NCBI GenBank assembly: GCA_003952965.2
Contig: CM025851.1
Location: 1,385,501-1,449,500 of the forward strand
Origin: Morella rubra
Lineage: Eukaryota > Streptophyta > Magnoliopsida > Fagales > Myricaceae
Direction of reading: 5' to 3'
DNA length: 64,000 nt
Both the position numbers and the translations under genes were made by a program. The notes beneath the pieces were generated by a model. That model had not been told where the DNA came from. It made no database searches and saw only the letters and a list, made by a program, of their open reading frames with translations. Positions within the stretch are counted from its first letter, which is position 1. Each line of letters starts with the position of its first letter. Shown here piece after piece: positions 1 to 12,100 of the stretch.

Positions 1-162
1 GTCGTCGGATTTGGTGGCGAGACGGCGGTCCGAGTCGACCCAGAAGACCGCATAAGGCTTGAGGTCGCCGTTCTTCCAGTTCACGTTTTTTAGGTGCTTA
101 GCGGAGACGATGGTGAGCTCCAGGTCTAGAGGCTTCGATGGGGGAGGGCGAGAGGAGGCCAT
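1..162 (-). CDS. C2-domain protein, N-terminal part (truncated by window edge)
   Basis: The reverse strand opens with ATG at 162-160 and stays open for 54 codons to the window edge. The translation starts MASSRPPPSKPLDLELTIVS and continues through KHLKNVNWKNGDLKPYAVFW to a DSDRR..ATKSDD segment. This is the first part of a plant C2 domain: the LDLELTIVSAK strand, followed by the DLKPYxVFWVD core found in SRC2/BAP-like calcium-dependent lipid-binding proteins. Such proteins bind membranes, often in a calcium-dependent way, in stress or defence signalling. The exact subfamily cannot be set from 54 residues. The gene is divergent from PXN. Confidence in the C2 domain is high; the function is inferred from the family only. 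Confidence 0.8.
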   Translation of the reverse strand, partial: MASSRPPPSKPLDLELTIVSAKHLKNVNWKNGDLKPYAVFWVDSDRRLATKSDD

Positions 163-503
163 GGCTGTCTGTGCTAACGTGGGCAGGGTTGGGGGTTGAA
201 AATGCGCACGATAATTTTAGAAAAGAAAATCCAGGTTGTCTCTGAGAATTAAATGCGAGTCGTCAACCACTAACCCAAACGTAAGGGGAGAGGAGTTGGG
301 TGCGTATGACGGTATTGCCCTTGATGGGTTGGTACGTTCAACAGTCCATGTCCCAATTTAATCTAATCCGTACGAATCACCGATGGTTTAGAAAAACAAT
401 AACAAAAATCACCGATGGCTGGCCAAGGAGAAAAAAAAAATCACCAATGGCTGCGTTTATATTTTTTTTTTTTTTTTTTACCGGATATTCACTGGCACAT
501 GAG

Positions 504-997
504 CAGTGGCAGAGCCAAAAATTAATATTTGGGGGGCCAACTTCGTATAATAATAATTTTTTATTTTTTATTATTTATCTAATTTAATAGAAATATATAA
601 AATATAAAAACATGTATTAAGGTTATATTTTTAATTTAAGACATAATAATATTCAGATCAACACAAGTGAATGTTTGAAAAGCACAAGAAAAATAAAAAT
701 AAACCACACATTACCACGAGTTTAAAAAAAAAAATTACAAATTGTCAAGATTCAAACTAAATTTTAAAATTTAACAAACATGTAATTTCAAATATTCAAT
801 ATACTTAAATATTAATTTTTGTAAGAACTATAGATAAAGGGACCAATTAGGGGCCTTAAAATTTTTTGGGGAGCCAAATCTTAATTTTTACCAAAACCTT
901 GTGAAGAAAACTAAAAGGGTAGTTGGGGTTTTCAAAAAAAAAAAATTTGGAGGGGGGAGGGCCATGGCCCTTGCTGATCCCCTTAACTCCACCACTG
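504..997. mobile_element. Non-autonomous hAT-type MITE with perfect 8-bp target site duplication
   Basis: The element begins CAGTGGCAGAGCCA and ends with the imperfect inverted complement (...CTCCACCACTG). It is flanked on both sides by an identical 8-bp direct repeat CACATGAG (496-503 and 998-1005). An 8-bp target duplication and CAG-type termini are hallmarks of the hAT superfamily, and termini of the CAGTGGCGGAGCC type recur in plant genomes. The inside is AT-rich with GGGGCC-containing subterminal motifs and has no transposase ORF, so the element is non-autonomous. Confidence 0.8.
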
Positions 998-1057
998 CAC
1001 ATGAGTATTTGGACTAATCTAGTAACACCTATGAAGTTTTAAACTTGAGACATTATC

Positions 1058-1211
1058 AGTGTGTTTGTTTTTAAAATTTTAATAAAATTTTGTATTGGTG
1101 TTAAAAAATATATGGTATTGAAATTGGTGAATAAGTAATAAAATAAAAGTAAAATTTTGAAATGTATTTTTAAAAATGAAATTTTATAAAAAATTTTGTT
1201 TAACGAACAGT
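1058..1211. repeat. AT-rich imperfect inverted repeat, possible old MITE
   Basis: The left end (GTGTTTGTTTTTAAAATTTT) and the reverse complement of the right end (TGTTCGTTAAACAAAATTTT) resemble each other over roughly 30 bases. The A+T content is very high, so part of the match may be chance. I saw no clear target duplication. It is called only as a possible decayed inverted-repeat element. Confidence 0.3.
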
Positions 1212-2508
1212 ATGTATAAGAAGCAAACTACAAAGTCCAAACTTTAATCACCAAGGCCCGACACGGGTAAATTAAAAAATAAGACATATAACTACAAAAT
1301 TTTAGTTAGACCGCACTTAACTTTTTTATCTTTCGATTTTTTGTCCCATCATATGCTTTTTACTCAATTTTATGATATTTTTGCAGCAATATGCTCATTT
1401 TTGTAGACGAAAGAAAATAGGTAGATGTGATAAAGAGCACATTAATATTCGGAACCATATGATTTGATCACAGTGGACTCAAATTAAGATATGATAGTTT
1501 TTTCTAATTAACTTAGATTTGTGTTTGATGTATCCAACGATTTTATTTTTGGGGTTTTCACTTGAATTTCATTTTAGTAAACTAACAATTAGTTCGACGG
1601 TTTTAAGGCTGTTCATTAGGTTGAACAAAATTTGTTTTGAACCTCGTTGGGTTGTCCTCCACCTAGTATTGGATTTGAAAGAGGATAACTAAATTGGTCG
1701 TGGTCAATAACAATCCTTATTTACTCATACTGAGCAAAAAGATGCTTGTTGGGTTTTCTTTGTACGTTTTTATCTTTATCCGTTCCATCCTCCCAAGCAA
1801 AAAAGATGCTTACTTTTGTATATATGACTGCGTATAATTAAGGCTGGGTGTTTTTTTAAGCAATCTCTGCATCGTGGACGACACTCTGTATGTATGTAAA
1901 TTTCATTTATTTTTCTACAATATGGATAGAGCCAGACAAAGACCAATTCCAATATGAGTTCTTCTCAGAATATGATGTCTACACACAATGACGAGGAAAT
2001 AAAGATTGTTATTGATTTGTTTGGAATTTCTATTTATGACATTCTAAACGAAAGATTGTAGGAAAATATTTTGGAGAGGAAAAGAACAAGAAAACTACTC
2101 CTAATTCTCTTTGACCACGAAAAATTCCCATATAAAAGAGGCTGTAAAATATGGCACACAAGCGTCGGATAAAACAAGAGAACGAAGACCGCTTCTTCTG
2201 CACAAAGAGAAATCGCTTCTTCTGGTCAATTGGAGTGTGCCCGAGGAGGAATTTGGGTTCTGCAGAAAAGTAATAGGGTAAAAGACCTTTTTTGTTCATA
2301 AATTTTATATTTTTGTAAATCTCTGAATTTTTAATTTTATCACAGCAATTTTACAATTTGTATGGTAAAATAACCCCAAAGGACCGATAAAATGGAAAAA
2401 TCCAAGAACAGCAGTGAACGAATTTAAAATACAGTGATCATTTTTTTAAAAAGTTGTAAATCCAAAGAAGAAAAAGATCTCTAATCTAAAGAAATATTAA
2501 TATGATTA

Positions 2509-2676
2509 TGTTTGGTTTGATTTTGAAAATATTTTTTATATTTTTATTTTTGAAAAGTAATGTAAATTTTCTTGAAATTAATAAAAATTATAAGAATTTA
2601 TAAAAAAAAATTATTAAAATTATTGTAAAATAATTATAAATTTTTTTTTGAAAACGTTTTGAAATGAAAACAAACA
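2509..2676. mobile_element. Putative 168-bp MITE with TA flanks
   Basis: The left end TGTTTGGTTTGATTTTGAAA and the reverse complement of the right end TGTTTGTTTTCATTTCAAAA are imperfect inverted repeats. The dinucleotide TA sits directly outside both ends (2507-2508 and 2677-2678). A TA target site suggests a mariner-type origin, but TA is short and the region is AT-rich, so superfamily assignment is weak. No coding capacity. Confidence 0.5.
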
Positions 2677-2782
2677 TAGCTATTATTTAAGTCCCCGCCT
2701 GTGTACGAAAGGTTTTTTTCTCTTTGTTTTAAGGATAGCATCGGTATATTGATATTCAGAGAAGGTCAAAATAGTCATGTGG

Positions 2783-2790
2783 TATATAAA
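2783..2790 (+). promoter_or_regulatory. Candidate TATA box of PXN
   Basis: The sequence TATATAAA lies about 250 bases upstream of the PXN start codon. It is followed by a pyrimidine-rich leader (TCTC repeats around 2925-2945 and a C run near 2963) that would fit a 5' UTR. The position is plausible for a core promoter. The assignment rests on sequence only. Confidence 0.45.
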
Positions 2791-3036
2791 CCATCACTAA
2801 CGTCATTTAACTTTCTTGAACCGAACAAGCAACCAACAGAAAGCCCAGGAGCATGGGACTCTCTGATAGCGAACGGCATCGGCATTTGTATTAATTAGCT
2901 CACTACGGCCGAAGTCTCAGCTAGTTTCTCTCTTTGTCTCTCTCTGGTAACAGATCTCATTCCCCCCCCCCCCAATGCTTTGAGAAGCATTTCCCAAGTA
3001 AATAAGGTCCTTCTCAACAGATTTTCTCGAGAAATT

Positions 3037-6000
3037 ATGTCGGACGCTTTGATAAACGGGCTGGCAGGAGCCGGCGGAGGGATCATAGCTCAGCTCATCA
3101 CGTATCCTCTTCAAACTGTATGATCTTTCCAGTTTTATCTATTTTCCCCTAAGCTCCATTTTCGGCTAACTTCTCTGCTCATTAGTTTCGTAATTTTCTT
3201 GGCGATGGATCTTTAGGTGAATACTCGTCAACAAACAGAGCGTGATCTGAAGAAGGAGAAGAGACAACTCGGAACAATTGAACAAATGAGCCAGGTCTGT
3301 GTGTATGTGTGGTCGCTCGTGTAATAACTTGATGAAAATTAACTGCCGGTTAATTTTTACGCTCACTTATTTTCCGTTTAATAGTCGGGAAAACCGTGGT
3401 TTCATTTCCTAGAAAACGATATCCTACCTTTGGTTTTGTTTTCCGTACTTTTTCTTTTTAAGGAATGGAAAAATCTTTTTTGCACTTTGAATATCGTTTT
3501 GGTCTTGGTTAGTCTGATTTTAAAGAAGTTTGGCATTCGAAAATATATGTAGGTTGTGAAACAAGAGGGATGGGAACGGTTGTACGGTGGCTTAGCGCCA
3601 TCCCTCGTCGGCACAGCTGCGTCTCAGGTGAGCGCATTTTAGCTTTCTGTTCGAATTAATTGTATTAAATTGCTCTGCTTCCTCGTAATATGATTGTAAA
3701 TCTTCTTCTCGTGTCTTCATTATTTATGTCCTTCCAGGCTAATTTGATTATGTATTTTCCTGGAAGTATGTAGGAACTGTAAGTTATGAAAGTAATTAGG
3801 CCCCACGCACATATTTACATGTACAAAAGAGGTGCTTCTGTGATGTAACCCTGTTAGGACTAGAGTGTATCCTGGCGCAGAGTGGAATAGATACAATATG
3901 CTGCGTCATTTACGAAGCATATTGTATGTGGTCCCATGCTGTGGAAAATGTGCCATCGCGCTGCGTCAGTGTGTTTTCTGTTACATTTTTTCTCCACCAG
4001 CCTCAGGTATTTGGTCGTCTTGTCTGCATAGAAGACCACTGTCCATTTTAATCTTAAACTGGGAACTAAATAAGCAAAGTCTAGGAATTTGCATGTCATA
4101 CAGCGGACCCAGTATATAACATGCCATTTTTAGTTTTAATTAGAAGGTATGTTTGAATATACCTTCATCAGTGTGTTTTCTGTTACATTTTATGTCCACC
4201 AGCCTCAGGTATTTGGTCGTCTTGTCTGCATAGAAGACCACTGTCCATTTTAATCTTAAACTGGGAAATATATAGGCAAAGTCTAGAAATTGGCATGTCA
4301 TACGGCGGACCCAGTATATAACATGCCATTTTTAGTGTTAATTAGAAGGTGTGTTTGAATATACCTTCATCAGGGACAAAAATTTTTGCTTATCAGAAAG
4401 GATTATCTCCAGTCTTGTGGATCATACGTCCACTGGGTCACCACAGTTTATCATAACATGGTTTGTTACATTGTCTTCTAGTCACTATCTAAAAGGGAGA
4501 GACCCCAGCAATAATTTTCAGTTCAGTTATGGAACTATTGTTTTCAACACTAGTCAAACATTTCATGCTGGTTCTTTTGTATCTTCCATTGCAACCTGAA
4601 TTTTGGGACCAGATGTTACAGAGCACGTTAGATCCTTTTTTGGCTCAAAAAAGTAGTTCTCTATTGAACTGCATACATAGTTTCTTTAGATTTTTGGCTT
4701 CTTATATACTTGCAATTTTTATGGTACAGGGTGTTTACTATTATTTCTATCAAATATTCAGGAACAAAGCTGAAGCTGCTGCACTTGAACGGATGAAGAA
4801 TGGGATTGGTGATGGATCAGTTGGAATGTTGTCATCACTTGTGGTGGCTGCTTTATCAGGGTAATCTATTTGGTTACAGACTCCCAATATCTCCAATGCT
4901 TTTGTTATTCTCAGACTTCTATTCACATATTACGCGGGTGATTGACTGTGATTTAAAAATTTATGGCTGAATGGTAGTCATCATTTCTTATGATTCCCCC
5001 AGGCATGGTTGTAAAACTTTAGTTGCCTCGTAGATTGTGTATAGCAGTTTCTGCATTCTATTCTTCCTTCTGATCATTTCTTTTGAATCAATATGGTTTG
5101 CTGACCAAGAGTTGCTGGAAAATTTCCTTTTTGTAGGTGTGTGAATGTGCTTTTCACAAACCCCATATGGGTAGTTGTTGCGCGCATGCAGGTAAAAGAC
5201 AGATTTTCATAAGCCTGAAGTTTCTGCCTTGCTGTAAAATGTGAAAGTGGGACAAAATTTTGATTTCCAGAGATTTTAAAAGTTTCTTTTGTAGAATTTT
5301 TATTATATATTCAATATTAAACATTTTTAAAAACAATACCGGAGGTACTGCTGATTAATTTCTATGCTGACTTCATTAGCAAAATAACGGTCTTGAAGTT
5401 GGAGGGCAGTCTATTATTTCTGGTTGTAGCATAACCTTTTCCTGGTGATACGGGAAGGCCCCATGAATTTGGAAGCTAGTATGAAACTTTGCAAAATCTC
5501 TTGTGTGAAACTTTGTCTAATAGCTAAAAAGTACTTTCATAAAATGCGTTATGCTATCAATTTCTATCAATTTGCTCTGGTTCCATAATTTTGAAACTTT
5601 ATGACATGTTTTAATGGATGGAAAAAACTGGTTTCAGCAAGCATATTCCTTTCTCAATGTTTTGAACCAAGTTGTAAAAACTGAAATACATTCCCCCCCC
5701 CCCCCAATTTTAACTCTGAGCAAGTCTGAAAGTTTGGTCTTTGATTAAAATTTTTTGCCTAGCAGACTCATAGAAAAATCGCAAAGAAGTCCCAGCCTGG
5801 TCAGGCTCTGTCAGTAACTCCAGATGAAACAATTCTCGCTGCAAGCGAGCTTCCTCCTCCCTTTGGAACTAGCCATGCGGTAGGTACAATCAATTTTTCT
5901 ATTCTGCTTTCCCTCTTTTCAAGGGATAGATGAAATTGGGGCTCAAAACCAGTACAAGATGCACAAAATCATTCATGTTCGTGTTTCACCTAGATGAATC

Positions 6001-7781
6001 ATAATCATGCTCTGGTGATGGATTTATTTTTATTTTTTTTCAAATCTCCTGTGAAGGATTTGCTATAAGGACAAGGAAGTTTGCAGGGTGTGTCTTACGT
6101 TTGTGATGGATTGATAGATTTTATTTTGATCATTCTTGCTGTCAGCTTGTGTATTGACCTATTTTTCCCGTGATGTGGGCTACAATGCTGTCGATTTTGT
6201 AATCTAATGAGGAGCATTCACAGATTCAAGAAGTCTACAATGAAGCTGGAGTTCGGGGTTTCTGGAAAGGTGTATTCCCAACGTTGATCATGGTACGTGT
6301 GAAGTGACTCTTATATGTGCTAAGTGACATCAGTAATTCTACCTGATATTGATTGCAGGTGAGCAATCCTTCCATGCAATTCATGCTGTATGAAACCATG
6401 TTGAAAAAGCTGAAGAAAAGACGTGGTTTAAGCACAAAGGGTAACATTGGTGTGACCGCTTTAGAGGTTTGGATTTGTTTGACATTCTCTGCTATTTCAG
6501 CAGCACAGTGCCATCTATTGGTTTTTATTTTGGCATTTCATTCTACTGCTTGAAATATGAACATATTCCTTCCTCCCCTTTCAAATGTTGCTTTTTGAGC
6601 TAACTGATGAGATGCCTGATGTTGGTAGATATTTCTTCTTGGAGCTTTCGCGAAACTTGGAGCTACTGTTGTGACCTATCCTCTTTTAGTTGTTAAGGTA
6701 TATGAATCAGCTTCTAGAAATTATACAGTGAATGGACCTAAGTCACAACTTGTATGGATTTCAATTGAATTCAGCAAATATTGTTTTGCACAATGCTTTC
6801 CAACTTCAGCCCCTCGAGCTTTGATTGAAATGTCTTAATTTTTTATGCATTTCTAATTTTTAACGCTTAAGCAGTTATTTGGTTCCTCTGAAGCATCATC
6901 CCCTTCCATTTTTAACTTTTTACCAAAGTGCTGGTTTTGGTTGGCGGAGACGTGAGTTGTTTAAGTAAATAGATAGGGTAAATCTTGCCAATATGAGTAC
7001 TTAGTTTAAAAGGGGCAGAACTGGAAAGGGAAGATATTGCATGCATCCATTGGCCGTCCAAATTGAATATGAAATCAGGAATACTACCCTTGATTTATAT
7101 CCGTGCTTTGGTTGAAATAACCTTAAAAATTTATAGAATACTTGCAAATTATTAGATTAATTTCCAATGATTTGTCAGTGTCCTTTTGGTTCCATATTTG
7201 ATACTCTTGCTACTGCAGTCAAGGCTTCAAGTGAAACAGGTTTCTACTGGAGATAAAAGGCATCATTATAAAGGTTTGAACTATTTCTTATGTTCTTCAC
7301 TCGACCCCTATAATCTGAAAATTTCAATTCCTTCTGTTGTATGTTGTATCTGCGGCATCATCCTGTCTACGATAGACACGAAAGGGTATATAGCCCGTCA
7401 CTGCTTTGAAATAGTAGCTATTGGTTGGATATACTACAGCAGAACACTATTTAATTATTTATCCCCAACGCATTGATTTCTCTAAGAAAAAAAGCGAAGC
7501 ATCTCATTTCCTCATTTCTGTCGGTGTTCTGTTCAATAGAGTTTGTGCGGGTTTGACATTGCATTTCTTTCTTACCCTTCGATGCAGGAACGTTGGATGC
7601 AATTCTAAAGATGATCCGCTACGAAGGCTTCTATGGCTTTTACAAAGGGATGAGTACAAAAATTGTGCAGAGTGTTCTTGCTGCTGCTGTTCTGTTCATG
7701 ATTAAGGAAGAGCTTGTGAAGGGTGCTCGGCTCTTGCTTACTAAAGATGCCGCTAACTCAGTCAAATCAAAGCCTCGATGA
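3037..7781 (+). CDS. PXN: Peroxisomal NAD carrier PXN (mitochondrial carrier family), complete copy
   Basis: PXN (PMP38) is a six-helix mitochondrial-carrier-family protein of the peroxisome membrane that imports NAD in exchange for AMP, supporting beta-oxidation. Eleven exons join to 342 residues: 3037-3117, 3217-3294, 3553-3627, 4730-4860, 5137-5191, 5766-5879, 6224-6292, 6359-6466, 6629-6697, 7219-7273 and 7588-7781. All introns are GT-AG and phases agree. The protein starts MSDALINGLAGAGGGIIAQL and carries three carrier signatures: YPLQTVNTRQQ, NPIWVVVARMQ and YPLLVVKSRLQ. It matches remembered Arabidopsis At2g39970 nearly end to end; the usual length is about 331. From exon 6 onward the sequence is repeated at 30099-32114. 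Intron 3 contains a 202-bp tandem duplication. Confidence 0.95.
3966..4373 (+). repeat. Two-copy tandem duplication, about 202-bp unit, in PXN intron 3
   Basis: A unit starting TCAGTGTGTTTTCTGTTAC at 3966 recurs at 4168. The two copies differ by a handful of substitutions and small indels and end with CCTTCATCAG. The unit lies wholly inside PXN intron 3 and leaves the reading frame untouched. This part of the locus precedes the duplicated segment, so it occurs once in the window. Confidence 0.85.
5693..5705 (+). repeat. C13 homopolymer in PXN intron 5
   Basis: A run of 13 C residues lies 28 bases before the point (5734) that corresponds to the first base of the post-gap contig (30067). Such runs are common sequencing and assembly break points, which helps explain the gap edge. 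Confidence 0.85.
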
Positions 7782-9157
7782 TTCATCCTCCTCTCAATTC
7801 TTCCTTCTCCTTTTTACAATCTCATTGAGGCGTCACTTGGATATATGTTTTGTTTCAAGTGCATGCCAAATAAAAGATATGTAAGAGGATATAATTGGAA
7901 ATAATATATAGTTATGATGTTGTTATGGTTATATTCATTTAGGTCCTAGCTAAACGACTCTTTTCCAACTTGCCTCAGAAATGCTTTCCTTGCCGTGGAA
8001 GACGTTTTTATTTTTAAGGCTCTGTTTCAACTTAAATTTATTTATAATGTAAAAGTGAATTTTATTTAGTGAAGTATTCTAATTTTCAGTATTTGATTTC
8101 TACCATAGAACATATTTCTTGAAAGTACTTTTCAATATTTGATTTTTCTATTATGTCTTATAATCAGTAAACTTGATTCTTAAATATCATTTTAAGATGA
8201 AATGTTATTTTCTCTATAATGTAAATCAGTAAACTTGATTCTTAATATTATTTTAAGACTATTGAAAATAACATATGTAATTAATGGAATTACATATTTC
8301 TCATAAAAAATATTTTTAAAAAATAAAAAATTTATTTTATTAAAAAAAATCTTTTAAACAATAAAGCACATAAAATTTTGAATATATTAAAGTTGAGAGG
8401 GCTAGCTTCATATTATTTTGGCATTTCATATTTTAATATTTTATCTGGTGTGCTTATTTGGAACATATTAAGATAGCGTGATATAGTTTTCATTCTCAAA
8501 TTTAAAAATATTAATTGGCATTAGCATTAAAGACTTGCCAAGGGGCAAATTGAGTTTTTTGGTCCAAGGGACAAACATTGTTAATTATACATTTTTTCTA
8601 ATTAACATTATTGATTATACATACTACCAATGTATTCAACCTCTCATTTTTTTTTTCTAAGCGTATTCAACCTCACATAAATTGGCGAAGTACCAGCAGC
8701 AGCTGCTAGATGATTGATGCATACCAATCACTGGTTGATCCCTCGATTAGACGGCCGGATTTATGGACAACTTTTCCTCTTTATTGTGTTCTGGTAAACT
8801 TTCCCCCTTCGTGGCGATCAAACGGCCGGATTGTTCATTTTGCTTCTTTTCTTTTTGTCATCGGTTTTATCTATTCTCGGTTTTTTTTTTTCTAATCTTT
8901 TATCTATTTTCGTTTACCAAAACAGGCTCCGCCTCTTCGGTCAACCCCCGGGGCCTGGGCCCAGGACACGAGCGTCCGTTCGTTACTGTGTCCAAGCAAT
9001 TGCATTGAGCACACGGCGTAGGATAGAAAACATTTCCTCATTTATAAGCGCTCTTCAAGCGCACATGTATTCAGTACTCGGAACAAGGCTCAGCTCCCAC
9101 TGCCCTTCCCGTTCTCTGCCATTTCTCACGCAACAGCGCAATCAGTCCCTCTAGAAA
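7782..9157. other. Intergenic region between PXN and SPC25
   Basis: The PXN 3' UTR is followed by AT-rich DNA. A short direct repeat with the core AATCAGTAAACTTGATTCTT occurs at about 8162 and 8224. No gene is recognised. The final 250 bases are GC-richer and should hold the SPC25 promoter. The same sequence recurs at 32115-33490. Confidence 0.7.
8954..8965. promoter_or_regulatory. Palindromic site-II-type motif upstream of SPC25
   Basis: The 12-base perfect palindrome CCTGGGCCCAGG contains TGGGCC on both strands. TGGGCC/Y elements (site II, bound by TCP factors) are typical of promoters of housekeeping plant genes. It lies about 195 bases before the SPC25 start codon. A copy is at 33287-33298. 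Function is inferred. Confidence 0.45.
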
Positions 9158-12100
9158 ATGCAAGAAAAGAAACCGGAGAAGGGCGCCAAAAACGCTAAGA
9201 AGGCCAACCTCTTAGACCACCACTCCATCAAGCACATCCTTGACGAGTCCGTCTCCGAGGTAAATCACAAAAAGTGAAAAAGGGTAAAAACCCTAACTCA
9301 CGCTTTCTTCTAGTAGATCCATCATCTCATTCTTCTTTTGTTTCGTCTGTCTATTTTGTTTTCGTAATTTTGTTTCCAATTTTCTTTATAGATCGTGACG
9401 AGTCGTGGATATGTGGAAGACGTGAGAATGAGTAATATTAGATTGGTAATGGGAACCATCATAATTATCATAGCCCTGGTTGCTCAGTTTTACAAAAAGA
9501 AGTTTCCGGAGAACAGGAACTTTCTTATCGGCTGCATCTTATTATATAATCCTTTCCTTACCTTTTTTTTTTGGCGTGGACTATAGTCTCTATTTCCTTG
9601 AAATTCTTTTGGATTGGTAAATTCGTCTGGTTTCGGAGGACATGCTTTCTAAAGGGGAAGTGTAGGCTTTATATTGAAAATGTGTAGCTTATATTGTTCT
9701 ATGTGCCGGTTTGCTGTTCTATTTCCGTTTAATTGATGAGAAATGAGCATATTTTGAGCTAAATTTGCTCAGTGCTGTGTGCGGTGGAAAATGGTTATCA
9801 AGAAATTTCACCGTTTGGGACCTCTACTAACACGTATTGACTGACTCCGAGTTGGCATAGATACAAGCAATATCTGATATATGATTGCAGACTTCAATTA
9901 CCTGTTTTTCTCATTTTCTAATCCTTTTACATTAACGGAAGGGTATGGCATGTATGGCATTTTAGTCAACTTTGAAGTTTGTTTGATCTTTGACTCTGGC
10001 AAGTATATAGTCTTCAATGGGTTACTGCAGCTGATCATCTACACAAAGGAGAAGAATGCAATTCTGTTTACCTATCCTCCTGTGGTAAGATCTCTTTCTC
10101 TATGGACACCTAGCAATTCTTCTAGATACTGAGTTTGTACTAAGACAAAATTCTGTTTGTATATAAAGAAAAGAAAAGCTTCTAGTGATAAATGTGCTAG
10201 TGCCCGTTTGATTAACAAAGACTGCTAGAGAGGATTTATGTGTACACCTGATAAGCTCATCTGTGCTTTGGCCAATAGACGTGTAGCGTAATGTGAGAGC
10301 TATGATAGAGATAGCTGGATTTTTTATTTGTGAAACTTGTTGAATGAGTCAAGGGAAATGAGCTTAAAGTCTGGTGCCCTGGATAACCATAATGCATAAT
10401 TTGTTGGGCGATATTTTAGTATATTACATTGTTTTTTGGAAACCAAAATTCTCTCACCAATGAGGCAATGTAATTATAAATTTATCATTAGTTTTCTGGG
10501 TTATATACAGTCTGCCTTAACCTGCTACATTCAAAACCATCAGTTGTGTAATTTATGATTTCTTACCCTTGTAGCATCTCAACCTTAAAAAAGGCCCTGG
10601 ATTAGACATAGAAGTTTATCATATCTTCTTCTACCAGCTGTCTTGTGTTTCTTCTCTTTAGTTATGAATGGAGGTCCTTGTTGAGCAGTCATGGTTGGTT
10701 TTGAGAATATATGATGACCTGGAGACAGCTCTTAAAATATTCATCTATAGCGTAATTCTTTCGCACTATTGTAGAATAGTAGAGATTTTGAGTTAGATCG
10801 TGGAGTTTCTCTGTGAACCTCTGTTCCTTCAGATGTACCTTTTCTTTGGATACCAGCTCAGTTATAGGTATGATGGAGGTTAATTTGGTCAGTAGAGTTT
10901 GGTAATTTGTGATTATGTGCTCTATGAGCAAGTATAATTAATAGCCATAATGTCCAATCTTCCTTCATTGCTGTCATCTGGGGGCCTTGAATTTCTGGTA
11001 GGAATCTTTGATTTCGATGGATTAGTTATCCCAACTCTCATGAAGGATCGTTTAGTTAGGATTGGAAGTAAGAGTAGCCGGATAACTTGGTTCAGTTGAA
11101 GGAAAGATAATACAAGAATCTTTAGAATGATGTTGTTGCGCTTATCTGCGAAGCAGAGTTCCATTGGATACCTCGTGTTTGCAGGGCTTATGACTTCTTT
11201 CTCTTTTTTAGTTGAGTTCAACTACCACCAAAAAAGGGAGGTATGGGAGGAAAGAAAAAAAACTTTTTCCTTTTTCTAAAGTCAACTTAAGATATGATAC
11301 CCTTGGTGGTGTTCTATTGTCTCTACTACCTTCATGTTCTAATAATCTACTGGTGCTTCGTGCTTCAAAAGAATATGTTTAAGCAATCTGGGGGCTGTAC
11401 TTCAAACAATTTGGAAATTGTAGGTATTGTTTATTTACATGATTGAATCTAGTATTTTAGTTGTTGTTATTGTTTATTTATATAGACCTTTCCATGATGC
11501 GTTAATTATCCCTTTTGCCTAGCTTTTGTGGTCTCTTAAAGTTGCCTGTAAGCTCAGAAATCTTAGTATCCTCTCTCTCTAAAGACAAAGAACTTGTTCT
11601 TGATCTGAAGTGAAACAAACGCAAGCCTAACTCTCCAAGCATTTGGTTAGTTAGTAATTCATCGGAGTTTTCAATGAACAAAGATCTTCTGTCTTGTTAA
11701 CTGTATTATAGGACTCCATTGTGTACATTTGAAGTATGTATCAATATTGACTAAGTAATATGCTTAGCTTCAGACGATTGAATTTGAAAAGAGTTGTTTT
11801 CCATTGTGCTTGCAATTTTTGGGTACAGGGATCCTTTACCAGCACTGGTTTGGTGGTGTCTTCCAAATTGCCAAGATTTTCTGACATGTACACACTCAGT
11901 ATAGCAAGTGCGGATCCTAAATCAATTTCGGCCAATCAACCAGTACTGTTTACCAAAAGTGTTACTCAATGGTCTCTCTCTCTCTCTCTCTCTCTCTAAA
12001 TACACATATGCATGCCGTGTCTGCCCACATTTTAATTCCATTTCTTTGGTTCTATGTTACAGGTTCACCAAGGATGGAGTTTTGGTTGAGGGGCTCTTCT

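Larger units (their letters stand above)
163..2700. other. AT-rich intergenic region between C2 gene and PXN
   Basis: No convincing gene is present. The short ORFs here are low-complexity and match nothing I recognise. The stretch holds a poly-T tract near 460-479, a hAT-type MITE at 504-997, an AT-rich imperfect palindrome near 1058-1211 and a MITE-like element at 2509-2676. The first few hundred bases should contain the promoter of the minus-strand C2 gene and the last few hundred that of PXN. Confidence 0.7.

Noticed and set aside
300-587. 95-residue plus-strand frame near the left edge
   Set aside because: It crosses a poly-T tract and the left end of the hAT MITE; low-complexity translation with no family resemblance.
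10922-11221. Minus-strand 99-residue frame in SPC25 intron 3
   Set aside because: It lies fully inside an intron, has no recognisable domain and no splice or start context.
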